A stretch of 24,627 nucleotides of DNA, taken from positions 1 to 24,627 of the forward strand of contig DASYSA010000498.1 of the NCBI GenBank assembly GCA_036003885.1. Reading direction: 5' to 3'. Under the pieces are notes generated by a model, which did no database searches, was not told the DNA's origin, and saw only the letters and a list, made by a program, of their open reading frames with translations. The stretch is from DASYSA01 sp036003885. GTDB lineage: Bacteria > Acidobacteriota > Blastocatellia > UBA7656. Position numbers and translations under genes: made by a program. This document shows, piece by piece, positions 6,813-14,274 of the stretch (position 1 is the stretch's first letter; every line of letters starts with the position of its first letter).

Positions 6813-8468
6813 GTTTGAACTCGCGTTCGGTCGCCGAGTCTCGGGTTGGGTCTGCGGTTGAGCCTGCGGAGCCGCGCGAGGCGGAAGCGCCGGCATCTGC
6901 TCTTTTGTGAATCGCGGAAGCAAGTCATCGCGCATGGCGAGAACATAAACCGTGGCCGCTATTACAATCGCGGACTTCTTCGCATCGTCTTCTATGATTC
7001 GCTCGTAGGTATCCAGGCTGGTGTGCCACGTATAGGTCTGGTAGTCGATCGGGTCCTGTCCCATCCCGATTCCTGGGAGCCCCGCCTGATTAAAGGAGGC
7101 GCTGTCCGTTCCGCCAAGGCCGCGGCTCTTACTTGCGATGGCCCCTATAACGCCAAGGTCCTCGAACGGCGCCAGCGCCTGTCGGAGAATCGCCGCCGCT
7201 TCCGGCGGACCAAAGACTCCCGCTCCCCGAGCCCGTCCGGTGCCCGAGTCGATGTTGAAATAGCCACCCAGCTTTGAGAAGTCGGGCTTGGGATCCTCGA
7301 ACGAGCCGAAGTGCTCCTTCACATACGCCAGCGATCCCAGCAACCCTTCCTCCTCTCCAGCCCACAGCGCCACTCGAATCGTTCTGCGCGGCTTGACCCC
7401 AAGTGCTTTCAGAATGCGAGCGGCTTCCATCATTACTGCGCATCCGATCGCGTTATCGGTTGCGCCGGTCGCCGCGTGCCACGAATCCAGATGTCCGCCC
7501 AGCATGATTACTTCCTCTTTTTTGTCGGTGCCGGGAATCTCCGCAACGGTGTTGTAAGCGGTGCGCCCCTCGGGATAGACATGATTGACGATGTTGAATT
7601 CGAGCGTGATCGGTGTACCGTCAGCCAGGATTCGAGAGATGCGGCCATAGTCTTCGTTGCGCATCACGACTGTGGGCACGACTTTGGTGACATCGTAGGT
7701 ACGATTCTGAAAAGCGCGAATCTGACCGTGATCGCGGCCCGCATCGTTGACTCTCACGACGACACCGTTAGAGAGCAGGAACTGGTCGGTCTGCTCGCCG
7801 ATCTGCTGGGGAGTCAATTGCTTTGGATCCCGCGGCTCTTCACCCTGTCGGTTACCTCGCGGCCCACCCGGCCCACCTGGATTGGGATTGTTGGGGTCGT
7901 AGCGCTCCTTTGCACGCTGATCATTCATGCGGCGGGCAGGCGGATCTACTGTCACCGGAACGAACTGATGTTTGCCGACCAGCACCACCTTGCCCTTTAC
8001 CTTGTCCTTCTGCGACTCAAGATAAGCGGTAAGGATTTCCTGGGTCGGCTTTTCCGGCAGAACGATTTGATAGGCCTGTGCCGTGACCGTGCCTTGGGTG
8101 CCCGGGGTCCAGGCGAGCACTTCGCAGGTGAGCTGGTCCTTGATCGGCGAAGTTATGTGAGCGGAGAATCGCTCGTTAAGCCAGCCGGGGTGGCCGAAGT
8201 CCCAGGGCTCGAGGTGGCCGTTCACGAATCCCCATGCCTGCATCTGTTTGATGGCCCATTCGCCGGCAGCCTTCAAGTTGGGAGAGCCGGTCAAGCGTGG
8301 GCCGTATACGTCTGTCAGATAGTGCATGGTCTTCATTATTTGAGAGTTGTCCGTGCCTTCCTTGCGAATCCGTGAATTGATATCGGGGTCGACGCGCTCC
8401 TGGGGCAAGGCCGGGAGTGGGGCGATCAGAACGAGACATAGCAGGCAAAGCGCGCGGGTCTTAAACAT
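6810..8468 (-). CDS. Secreted M28-family zinc metallopeptidase
   Basis: A 552-aa exported aminopeptidase or carboxypeptidase-like enzyme. The signal peptide is at 1-22 (MFKTRALCLLCLVLIAPLPALPQ, split after about PALP). The central part (about 130-290) looks like a PA-type domain carrying a Pro/Gly/Arg-rich disordered insert (about 190-215). The catalytic M28 domain follows with all five zinc ligands visible: H326 (GGHLDSW), D338 (GATDNAIG), E372/E373 (GEEEGLLGS; one catalytic, one ligand), D407 (NIDSGTGR) and H482 (YTWHTSLDTY). The C-terminal tail is Pro/Gln-rich. GGAG lies 6-7 nt before ATG 8468. The substrate is unknown; relatives are annotated as aminopeptidases or PSMA-like carboxypeptidases. 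It is convergent with the Wzz-like gene and monocistronic by spacing. Confidence 0.92.
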   Translation of the reverse strand: MFKTRALCLLCLVLIAPLPALPQERVDPDINSRIRKEGTDNSQIMKTMHYLTDVYGPRLTGSPNLKAAGEWAIKQMQAWGFVNGHLEPWDFGHPGWLNERFSAHITSPIKDQLTCEVLAWTPGTQGTVTAQAYQIVLPEKPTQEILTAYLESQKDKVKGKVVLVGKHQFVPVTVDPPARRMNDQRAKERYDPNNPNPGGPGGPRGNRQGEEPRDPKQLTPQQIGEQTDQFLLSNGVVVRVNDAGRDHGQIRAFQNRTYDVTKVVPTVVMRNEDYGRISRILADGTPITLEFNIVNHVYPEGRTAYNTVAEIPGTDKKEEVIMLGGHLDSWHAATGATDNAIGCAVMMEAARILKALGVKPRRTIRVALWAGEEEGLLGSLAYVKEHFGSFEDPKPDFSKLGGYFNIDSGTGRARGAGVFGPPEAAAILRQALAPFEDLGVIGAIASKSRGLGGTDSASFNQAGLPGIGMGQDPIDYQTYTWHTSLDTYERIIEDDAKKSAIVIAATVYVLAMRDDLLPRFTKEQMPALPPRAAPQAQPQTQPETRRPNASSN

Positions 8469-8854
8469 TGTCTTCTCCGTTTCGAGCTGGTACTTAGTTC
8501 GATCAGGACCGCGAATGCTTGAACAGAGCTGCCTGGCTTCGGTCTTTGATCGAGATGTGCATTTCCACTGTCAGACTTGCGGAGCATTATACGAATCGAG
8601 GGCTGAGCGGGCTAGCAGGATGGGGAAAAATTGGCTCGAGGTGCAGTTGGTAACCGGGGCTTGGGGTGATGAGTACCACCGACTGGAGTGAGCAGTGTCG
8701 GGCTTGGACACGTTAGGCGTCGACCGTCCGGGTGCACCTCACACATTAAGAAGAATAGAGATTCTCATTGGGTTGGTCGGTGCTTTCAGATTGAGCGCCT
8801 CAGAATGAGCCCTGAAACTGAGCCAACCCTACGCACCGACTGGATTGTGGTTAC
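8469..8854. other. 386-bp intergenic region with no supported gene
   Basis: The region separates the M28 peptidase start from the 3' end of the triplicate-repeat protein; both genes are on the minus strand. I see no convincing promoter. A plus-strand reading frame (ATG 8518 to 8691) contains a single CxxC (HCQTCGALYE) but has no ribosome binding site and no second metal-binding pair. An 8-bp inverted pair (gtcggtgc at 8776-8783, gcaccgac at 8833-8840) could help end the upstream transcript, but it has a long loop and no U-run. Confidence 0.4.
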
Positions 8855-9424
8855 TCATTTTCCATGAGTCTCTTTCTCCATGATCGCGAGATGGCCGCCG
8901 CGGGTCACGATCCCGGCCAGAATGAACCCGTCCGATTCCGCCTCGGCTACCTCCTTTTGAAGCTTCTCGGTGCTGGTGGTAGACAGGAGCTTGTATTCGT
9001 ACCGCTTGTCTGTGTTCGGCGTGCGCTCAAGAACGAGCACGACTTCGTTGAAGCTTACGATCCCCGCCTTGGAAATGATGGTTCGCGGCAACAGTCTGAA
9101 CCCATCCTTTGCAGCGTCGTTCAGCTCCTTCTGCATTGTAGCGGACCGCGTCGTGGCCAGAAGTCTGTACTTATAGGTATCGGGCGGCTTGGCCTTCCGC
9201 TCGAGCAGTATCGCCATTTCCATTGTGCTCGTCGGCGAGCCCGTGACAATGCGAAAGCCCTGTTCAGCGGCTTCGTCGAGTTCCTTCTGCATAGTGGAGG
9301 TCTTGGTGGTAACCAGCATTAGGTATCGCTGATCGGGTGAGGTTTTGAGTTTGTCTCCGGCTTCGGCAAGCGAAGCAGGAAGCAGCACCGAGAGGGCAAG
9401 CGCCATCAGCCTTATCGATTTCAT
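8855..9424 (-). CDS. Secreted protein of three tandem ~45-residue repeats, function unknown
   Basis: A 189-aa protein with a signal peptide (1-22, MKSIRLMALALSVLLPASLA then EAG). The mature part is almost entirely three repeats: 34-76 (YLMLVTTKTSTMQKELDEAA...GFRIV...AILLER), 84-134 (YKYRLLATTRSATMQKELND...GFRLL...VVLVLER) and 142-184 (YEYKLLSTTSTEKLQKEVAE...GFILA...LAIMEK). Each reads as beta strand, helix (xMQKELxxAAxxGFR), then beta hairpin, reminiscent of DUF4177-type small alpha-beta modules; that resemblance is by eye only. The internal repeats imply two duplications followed by divergence, the third repeat being the most different. GAGG lies 7 nt before ATG 9424. No function is claimed. 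The lepB-like gene starts upstream on the same strand, 66 nt away. Confidence 0.85.
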   Translation of the reverse strand: MKSIRLMALALSVLLPASLAEAGDKLKTSPDQRYLMLVTTKTSTMQKELDEAAEQGFRIVTGSPTSTMEMAILLERKAKPPDTYKYRLLATTRSATMQKELNDAAKDGFRLLPRTIISKAGIVSFNEVVLVLERTPNTDKRYEYKLLSTTSTEKLQKEVAEAESDGFILAGIVTRGGHLAIMEKETHGK

Positions 9425-9490
9425 GACTTTACCTCGATGGGGAAATCTCGGCTGCTTTGATGCATGCGGAGGGAAAGAGTGTTGTCCGGT

Positions 9491-10018
9491 TCATCGCCAG
9501 ATGGGCCAGTATCGCCCCATTACTTTGCCGTAGATCAGGTTCCGCTCCACCAGTCCAAAAGTACGGCTGTCGAATGATCTATCCCGACTGTCACCCATCA
9601 CGAAATACTCATCGGCGGCAAGCTTGGATTCGGCGAGTGCGCGGGGCGAGCGGTTCCAGTCAGGGCTAACGTAGGGCTCGTGGAGTTCGCTGTTGTTGAT
9701 GTACACCGCGCCGAATCCGTCGATGCTGATCGTCTCCCCTGGCAAGGCGATAATACGCTCAACGAGCGACTTACGCTTGTCCTTTGGATAGTGGAAGATC
9801 ACGATATCTCCCCTCCTCAACTCCCCGACCATCTTTTGGACCATCAGGCGATCGCCATTCATCAGGGCCGGCTCCATCGCGGTTCCTTCGACCTTCACCG
9901 GCTGTGCAATTAAAGCCAATACACAGAGCAGGAGTCCAACTGCCATCACAGCCAGGAACCACCCTCTCCGCCACAGAGGCGTCTCCACGGTGCCAATGGA
10001 CGTCACTGGTTCTGACAC
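9491..10018 (-). CDS. Signal peptidase I homologue lacking the catalytic Ser and Lys
   Basis: A 175-aa S26-family protein with one N-terminal TM helix (about 20-39), box B VEGTAMEPALMNGDRLMV (43-60), RRGDIVIF (68-75), box D SLVERIIALPGETI (84-97) and box E MGDSRDRSFDSRTFG (141-155). In active LepB/SipS proteins box B reads xxSMxPT and box D reads xxKRVxGLPGD. Here the nucleophile Ser is Ala47 (codon GCG) and the general-base Lys is Glu87 (codon GAG), while the structural motifs are intact. It is therefore probably a pseudoenzyme or a strongly divergent relative, not the housekeeping leader peptidase. The start is GTG 10018, with GGGAGGGAGG only 2 nt upstream, so the true start is uncertain. 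It lies downstream of glgC and the 45-aa ORF on the same strand. Confidence 0.85.
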   Translation of the reverse strand: MSEPVTSIGTVETPLWRRGWFLAVMAVGLLLCVLALIAQPVKVEGTAMEPALMNGDRLMVQKMVGELRRGDIVIFHYPKDKRKSLVERIIALPGETISIDGFGAVYINNSELHEPYVSPDWNRSPRALAESKLAADEYFVMGDSRDRSFDSRTFGLVERNLIYGKVMGRYWPIWR

Positions 10019-10128
10019 AGCCTCCCTCCCCCGGTCTTAGGTCCGGCTTTGCGTCTGTATTCTAGAACTCACTCAATTTGTCTCAAAAAGAGTTGTTGGG
10101 TGCCTATAGGGCTCCTCGACAGCAGAAG

Positions 10129-10266
10129 CTATAAGCTGTAGCGAGTCAGGTGCACAGAGGGACTATTTGGCGCTCTGACAATCTCATTCAGCCGGTCCAT
10201 GCGTCTCGTGATTCTGCTGGAAGGATTGCCGGCGTAGTGAGCCGCAGGGCCGTTGTCTCTACTCAT
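10129..10266 (-). CDS. Small ORF (45 aa) with a strong ribosome binding site
   Basis: ATG 10266 is preceded by AAAGGAG with 7-nt spacing, one of the best Shine-Dalgarno sequences in the window. The ORF ends at TAG 10129-10131. The product is basic and polar (MSRDNGPAAHYAGNPSSRIT..., then RRMDRLNEIVRAPNSPSVHL, ending TRYSL), with no TM segment and no motif I recognise. It starts 33 nt after glgC on the same strand and precedes the lepB-like gene by about 110 nt, so it could be co-transcribed. The function is unknown. Support comes only from the RBS, the spacing and the clean frame. Confidence 0.5.
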   Translation of the reverse strand: MSRDNGPAAHYAGNPSSRITRRMDRLNEIVRAPNSPSVHLTRYSL

Positions 10267-10299
10267 GTTCATTCTCCTTTGCAGGTTGCTACGACTGAA

Positions 10300-11589
10300 T
10301 CAAATCACGACGCCGTCTGCGATCACTCCATTCTTCGGAACTATGACGATCCCATCTCGAATTGCGTAGCCCTCTCCATCAAGCTGGGTGTGTTGAGCGT
10401 CGTTCGTTATTCGAACGCCTGAACCGATCCGAGCATTCTTGTCGATGATTGCGCGGCGAATGAAGCAGTTGGGGCCCACTCCTATTCGAGGATAGCCGCG
10501 GTCGGTGTCTTCCTGCATCTCGTCCAGTGTCTGGTAAAAGTCGGCTCCCATCATCAACACGCCTTCCAACCGGGTGCCATGTTCGATGCGGCTTCGAATG
10601 CCGACTATGGAGTCGGTTATGGTGGCTCCGTTGATTATGCAGCCTTCGGCAATGATGGTGCTCTGAATGTGACAATCGAGCAGCTTCGAGCCGGGCAGAT
10701 AACGCGGCCGCGTGTACATAGGAGCTTCCGCATCAAAGAAGTTGAACGGCGGCAACGGCAATGTCATCTCCATGTTCGCTCTGTAGAAGGACCCGATGGT
10801 TCCGATATCCTCCCAGTAACCGTCGAACAGATGCGCCTGCACGCTATAGCGCGATATGGCTTCGGGAATGATCTCCTTGCCGAAGTCTGCGGCCTCGGGC
10901 ATCTCCGACAACAAAAGGCTACTGAGCACCTCCTTGCGAAACACGTAGATGCCCATTGACGCCAGGAAGGGTCTGCTCGCCGCCTCCTCGGGCGCCAGGC
11001 CCAGTTGCGTCGTATCCACGCGCATGCGCTCGAGCACCTCACCCTTTGGCTTCTCACTGAACTCGGTGATCCGGCCGGCGCCGTCGATCTTCAACAACCC
11101 GAACCCCGACGCATCTGCCTCTCGCGCGGCGGTCACTCCAATAGTTATGTCCGCGTTGGTGCTCTCGTGGCGAGCAAGGAAGCTTGCGTAGTCCATCCGG
11201 TAGAGGTGATCACCCGAGAGCACGAGAATCGTGTCGGTCTTGTAATCGCCAAGGTGATGAAAGATCTGGCGCACAGCGTCGGCAGTCCCCTGGAACCAGT
11301 CGGGCCGTTCGAGAGTCATCTCGGCCGCGAGCACTTCGACAAAGCCGTTCGAGAACTGGCTGAATCGATAGGTGCGGGAGATGTGTCGATTGAGCGAGGC
11401 CGAGTTGTATTGGGTCAGGATGAATATGCGCCGAACATCAGAATTGATACAGTTGGAAACCGGTATGTCGATCAATCTGTATTTGCCGCCGAGCGGCACA
11501 GCCGGCTTGGCTCGTTGCCGTGTGAGTGGATACAGTCGCTGGCCGGCCCCGCCGCCCAGAATCACGACAATGACCTCTGACAAGTCCAT
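10300..11589 (-). CDS. glgC: Glucose-1-phosphate adenylyltransferase (ADP-glucose pyrophosphorylase)
   Basis: Makes ADP-glucose from glucose-1-phosphate and ATP, the committed step of bacterial glycogen synthesis. The 429-aa protein has the nucleotidyltransferase signature GGGAGQRLYPLT (12-23), KPAVPLGGKYRLIDIPVSNC (28-47), GTADAVRQ near 100, the catalytic-loop LSGDHLYRMDY, EKPKGE, and a C-terminal left-handed beta-helix domain (about 300-429) ending in GVIADGVVI. The KPAVPLGGKYRLIDIPVSNCINS and C-terminal NARIG...IRDGIVIVPKNG segments resemble the cyanobacterial and plant type more than the enterobacterial one. GGAGG lies 8 nt before ATG 11589. No other glg gene is present in the window. The 5' region is a heptamer array shared with divergent psuG. 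Confidence 0.95.
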   Translation of the reverse strand: MDLSEVIVVILGGGAGQRLYPLTRQRAKPAVPLGGKYRLIDIPVSNCINSDVRRIFILTQYNSASLNRHISRTYRFSQFSNGFVEVLAAEMTLERPDWFQGTADAVRQIFHHLGDYKTDTILVLSGDHLYRMDYASFLARHESTNADITIGVTAAREADASGFGLLKIDGAGRITEFSEKPKGEVLERMRVDTTQLGLAPEEAASRPFLASMGIYVFRKEVLSSLLLSEMPEAADFGKEIIPEAISRYSVQAHLFDGYWEDIGTIGSFYRANMEMTLPLPPFNFFDAEAPMYTRPRYLPGSKLLDCHIQSTIIAEGCIINGATITDSIVGIRSRIEHGTRLEGVLMMGADFYQTLDEMQEDTDRGYPRIGVGPNCFIRRAIIDKNARIGSGVRITNDAQHTQLDGEGYAIRDGIVIVPKNGVIADGVVI

Positions 11590-11609
11590 TCGCCGATCCT
11601 CCAGAAATA

Positions 11610-11842
11610 GTGAGCAGTAGGCAGTATGCCAGTGGTCAGTGGTCAGTGGCCCGTTGTCCGCGGTCCGTTGTCAGTGGTCCGTTGTCCGTCGTGGTGGTGC
11701 CTTGTCGCTCTCTAGTCTTACCGTTTGCTTACTCCCTCCCTACTGCTGGCGTGGACCACTGACAACTGACAACTGACCACTGGCGACTGACCACTGGCGA
11801 CTGGCCACTGGCCACTGGCCACTGGCATACTGCCTACTGCCC
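11610..11842. repeat. Heptamer-periodic inverted array in the glgC/psuG divergent spacer
   Basis: The left half is made of heptamers such as gtcagtg, gtcagtg, gcccgtt, gtccgcg, gtccgtt, gtcagtg, gtccgtt and gtccgtc. The right half runs as caactga, ccactgg, cgactga, ccactgg, cgactgg, ccactgg, ccactgg, ccactgg. The outermost 22 bp of the two halves (11614-11635 and 11819-11840) are perfectly complementary, and much of the inner sequence is imperfectly so. A central 50-60 bp (about 11695-11750) is not repetitive. The right end abuts the psuG ATG and leaves no room for a Shine-Dalgarno. Confidence 0.85.
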
Positions 11843-12772
11843 ATGACCAGAGATCTAATCCACATACCACCGGCCGTCGTAGCCGCGATCAACAACCACG
11901 AAGCCCTTGTCGCGCTTGAGTCGAGCGTACTGGCGCAAGGTCTGCCCGCACCGCTGAATCTCGAAACTGCCCGCGCGTGCGAGGAAGCCGTCCGGCGAGA
12001 AGGCGCCACACCGGTCACCATCGGGATTGTCGATGGAGTGCCGCTGATCGGACTCAGCGATCGCGAAATGGAGATCTTCGCAGGCGGCAGCGCGCCTGAC
12101 GGCAGCAGCATCGAGAAAGTGAGCTTGAACAATCTCGCGGGCCAGGCGCTCAGGGGTAGTTGGGGAGCTACTACCGTAGCGGCCTCGATGCAGATCGCGT
12201 GTGGGGGCGGCGTGCGAGTCTTCTCTACCGGGGGCATCGGGGGCGTTCATCGAGGCGTGGCTGATTCATTCGACATCTCGACTGATCTTACCGTCCTCGG
12301 CCGGATCCCTCTCATCTGCGTCTGCGCAGGAGCGAAGGCCATACTCGATCTGCCAAAGACGGTCGAGCAACTTGAAACGCTGGGCATCCCCGTCATCGGC
12401 TATCGAACCGAGGAATTCCCCGCCTTCTACTCACGCAGCAGCGGATTGCCCGTCGACATCACCGTGCAGAGTCCGGATGAAGCAGCCGAACTCGCGTGGC
12501 GTCATTGGAGGAGCGGCATCACGACGGCGGTCCTGGTCTGCGTGCCGGTGCCCGAAGAGTTCGAGTTGCCGGCCGCCGAAATAGGACGCGCAACCGAGCA
12601 GGCTGTAGAGGAGGCTGCGCGGACGGGCGTGCGAGGCAAGAGGCTGACGCCGTTTCTGCTCGCTCAAATGGAGAAGAGAACGGGCGGCAGAACACTTCAA
12701 ACCAATCGCTCACTGCTCATCAACAATGCGTCAGTCGCCGCACAGATCGCACTGAGACTGAACAAGATGTGA
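11843..12772 (+). CDS. psuG: Pseudouridine-5'-phosphate glycosidase
   Basis: Reversibly cleaves pseudouridine 5'-phosphate into uracil and ribose 5-phosphate, a salvage step for modified RNA nucleosides. The 309-aa protein carries the family blocks: ALESSVLAQGLP (21-34, E26), EKVSLNNL (K92), GATTVAASM (108-116), the phosphate-binding STGGIGGVHRG (128-138), SFDISTDL (142-149), CAGAKAILD (161-169, with the Schiff-base Lys165) and GYRTEEFPAFYSRSSG. All catalytic positions I can align are kept. No pseudouridine kinase (psuK) or transporter gene is adjacent, unlike the usual psuK-psuG pairing. The ATG has no Shine-Dalgarno; the preceding bases are the end of a heptamer array (ctactgccc). The protein N-terminus is of normal length, so the start is probably right. 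Confidence 0.93.
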   Translation: MTRDLIHIPPAVVAAINNHEALVALESSVLAQGLPAPLNLETARACEEAVRREGATPVTIGIVDGVPLIGLSDREMEIFAGGSAPDGSSIEKVSLNNLAGQALRGSWGATTVAASMQIACGGGVRVFSTGGIGGVHRGVADSFDISTDLTVLGRIPLICVCAGAKAILDLPKTVEQLETLGIPVIGYRTEEFPAFYSRSSGLPVDITVQSPDEAAELAWRHWRSGITTAVLVCVPVPEEFELPAAEIGRATEQAVEEAARTGVRGKRLTPFLLAQMEKRTGGRTLQTNRSLLINNASVAAQIALRLNKM

Positions 12773-13313
12773 GCGACGAATGACACGAATTATTCGGATT
12801 GCCGCGAAGCCGGGCCACTTTCGGCAGCCGGGCAACGATCGTGGTGTCAACTACGGCATCCAGTGTGCTAAGGCGGCAACAAACGATGAACTGCTGCACG
12901 TGACATTTGGATTGGTTGCGAGGGTAAGCTCCTGACTCCTTCGTCCACGTGTTGACCGAGCATCCGTTTCATTAGCACCGCACTTCAGTGGGGTGCTTGG
13001 CGGCCTGCGGCTTCTTTAAACCCTTTTTAACGGTTTCCACCCGATGGTAGCCACCAGCTTCAGCAACGGATTCTGCACGGAAGGTTCAGCGCAATTTGGG
13101 CGGATTGGAAACCGTTAAAACGGTTCAGCCAGCACAGCCCTCACCAGGCGCACCCCACTGAAGTAGGGTGTTAATGAGATACGCAAAGCAACGATGCGTC
13201 TGGTTGACAGAGATTGCCGGAGGAGTAATATCGAAATGTGGACTTCATCCTGATGAGATCTGTTTGGCTCTGCTACTTTACTGGCCGCTGACCTCAGGAC
13301 GCCGACAACTGTT
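12773..13313. promoter_or_regulatory. psuG-nadK intergenic region with a candidate nadK promoter
   Basis: This 541-bp non-coding stretch contains a 207-bp imperfect palindrome (12970-13176, listed separately). Downstream of it is a sigma-70-like promoter on the plus strand: TTGACA (13204-13209), a 16-nt spacer, TAATAT (13226-13231), which would give a leader of about 75 nt to the NAD kinase ATG. A GGAGGAG inside the spacer precedes only a five-codon frame and is not called as a gene. The first 190 bp (12773-12969) hold nothing I recognise. Confidence 0.4.
12970..13176. repeat. 207-bp imperfect palindrome, MITE- or REP-doublet-like
   Basis: The left arm (12970-13038, 69 nt) and right arm (13107-13176, 70 nt) are inverted copies that match best at their ends. 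The outer end begins CATTA(g/a)CACC and continues ACTTCAGTGGGGTGC, which is itself a near-palindrome. The inner end is TTTTAACGGTTTCC. The middle of the arms is diverged. The 68-bp centre (13039-13106) shows no repeat or ORF. The element has no coding capacity. I did not see a clear target-site duplication. Confidence 0.75.
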
Positions 13314-14183
13314 ATGACGCAACAAACCCCGGCGCGACTCGGCATCATCACCAAGCCCGATGAACCACGCGCGGTGGTGCTTGCGTTCAGCATCGCCGAA
13401 TGGACTCGCAAGCACGACATCGCTCTCCTGGTGAACGATAATTTCGCTGAGATACCAGACGGCGCCGAACCGGCATCCGCCAAAGAGATCGCCGAACGCT
13501 CCGACCTCCTCGTCGTGCTCGGAGGTGACGGAACCATGATCGGGACCGCGAGGCTGGTCTCAGGGCGCGGCACTCCCGTGCTCGGCGTAAATCTGGGCTC
13601 GCTTGGCTATCTAACCGAGTTTGCAGCAGAGGAGGCGTTGCCTGCGCTGGAAGAGGTCATGCGGGGTAAGTTCGAGGTGGATTGCCGAATGATGCTCGAT
13701 TGGCGAATTCGACGGGAGGGACGGGTGTTGGGAGTGGGGACGGCGCTCAACGACGTTGTAGTGAACAAGTCTGCGTTGGCGCGGATAATTGAGATAGATT
13801 GTTCCGTGGGTCCTCACTACGTCACGACTTATCGCGCGGACGGCTTGATAGTCGCTTCGCCGACCGGTTCTACGGCGTACAACCTGTCGGCCGGGGGCCC
13901 GATCATCTGTCCGGGCACTGAAGCGATTTCGATCTGTCCCATCTGCCCTCACACGCTGACGAACCGGCCCTTGCTGCTGCCCGACACCGCCAACATACAG
14001 CTTCAGATCAATACCCGCGAACAGGAGGTTATGCTGACCTCGGACGGGCAGACCGGGCTACCGCTGATGGCGGGCGATCGAGTAGAAGTCGAAAAGAGCG
14101 CGAAGACGTTCAACACCATCCGCTCGAAAGACAAAGACTACTTTGAGATCCTGCGCAATAAGCTGAAGTGGAGTGGGCGTTGA
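13314..14183 (+). CDS. nadK: NAD kinase
   Basis: Phosphorylates NAD to NADP using ATP or polyphosphate. The 289-aa protein has GGDGT (70-74, catalytic D72), NLGSLGYLTEF (93-103), NDVVVNKS (146-153), and ADGLIVASPTGSTAYN (175-190) followed by LSAGGPI, the diagnostic conserved block of the family. SDGQ near the C-terminus matches the usual DGQ motif. Length is typical. The start ATG 13314 has no strong Shine-Dalgarno nearby, but the N-terminus (RLGIITKPD) matches the family's first beta strand. It is the first gene of a plus-strand series (rhomboid, ABC pair); the spacing to the rhomboid gene is 91 nt, so co-transcription is possible but not certain. Confidence 0.95.
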   Translation: MTQQTPARLGIITKPDEPRAVVLAFSIAEWTRKHDIALLVNDNFAEIPDGAEPASAKEIAERSDLLVVLGGDGTMIGTARLVSGRGTPVLGVNLGSLGYLTEFAAEEALPALEEVMRGKFEVDCRMMLDWRIRREGRVLGVGTALNDVVVNKSALARIIEIDCSVGPHYVTTYRADGLIVASPTGSTAYNLSAGGPIICPGTEAISICPICPHTLTNRPLLLPDTANIQLQINTREQEVMLTSDGQTGLPLMAGDRVEVEKSAKTFNTIRSKDKDYFEILRNKLKWSGR

Positions 14184-14274
14184 TGGAGAATATGTTTTTC
14201 GAATGGCCGCGTCTGAGGCGGGAGAACTTCGGAGTTGATGGTCCCTACTCGTAGATCCTTCTGACGAGGAGAAC

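Noticed and set aside
8518..8691. 58-aa plus-strand ORF with a CxxC (HCQTCGALYE), possible zinc ribbon
   Set aside because: Only one CxxC pair, no RBS, and no supporting context.
13219..13254. Leader peptide upstream of nadK after GGAGGAG
   Set aside because: The ATG there opens only five codons (MWTSS) with no amino acid bias or competing hairpins.
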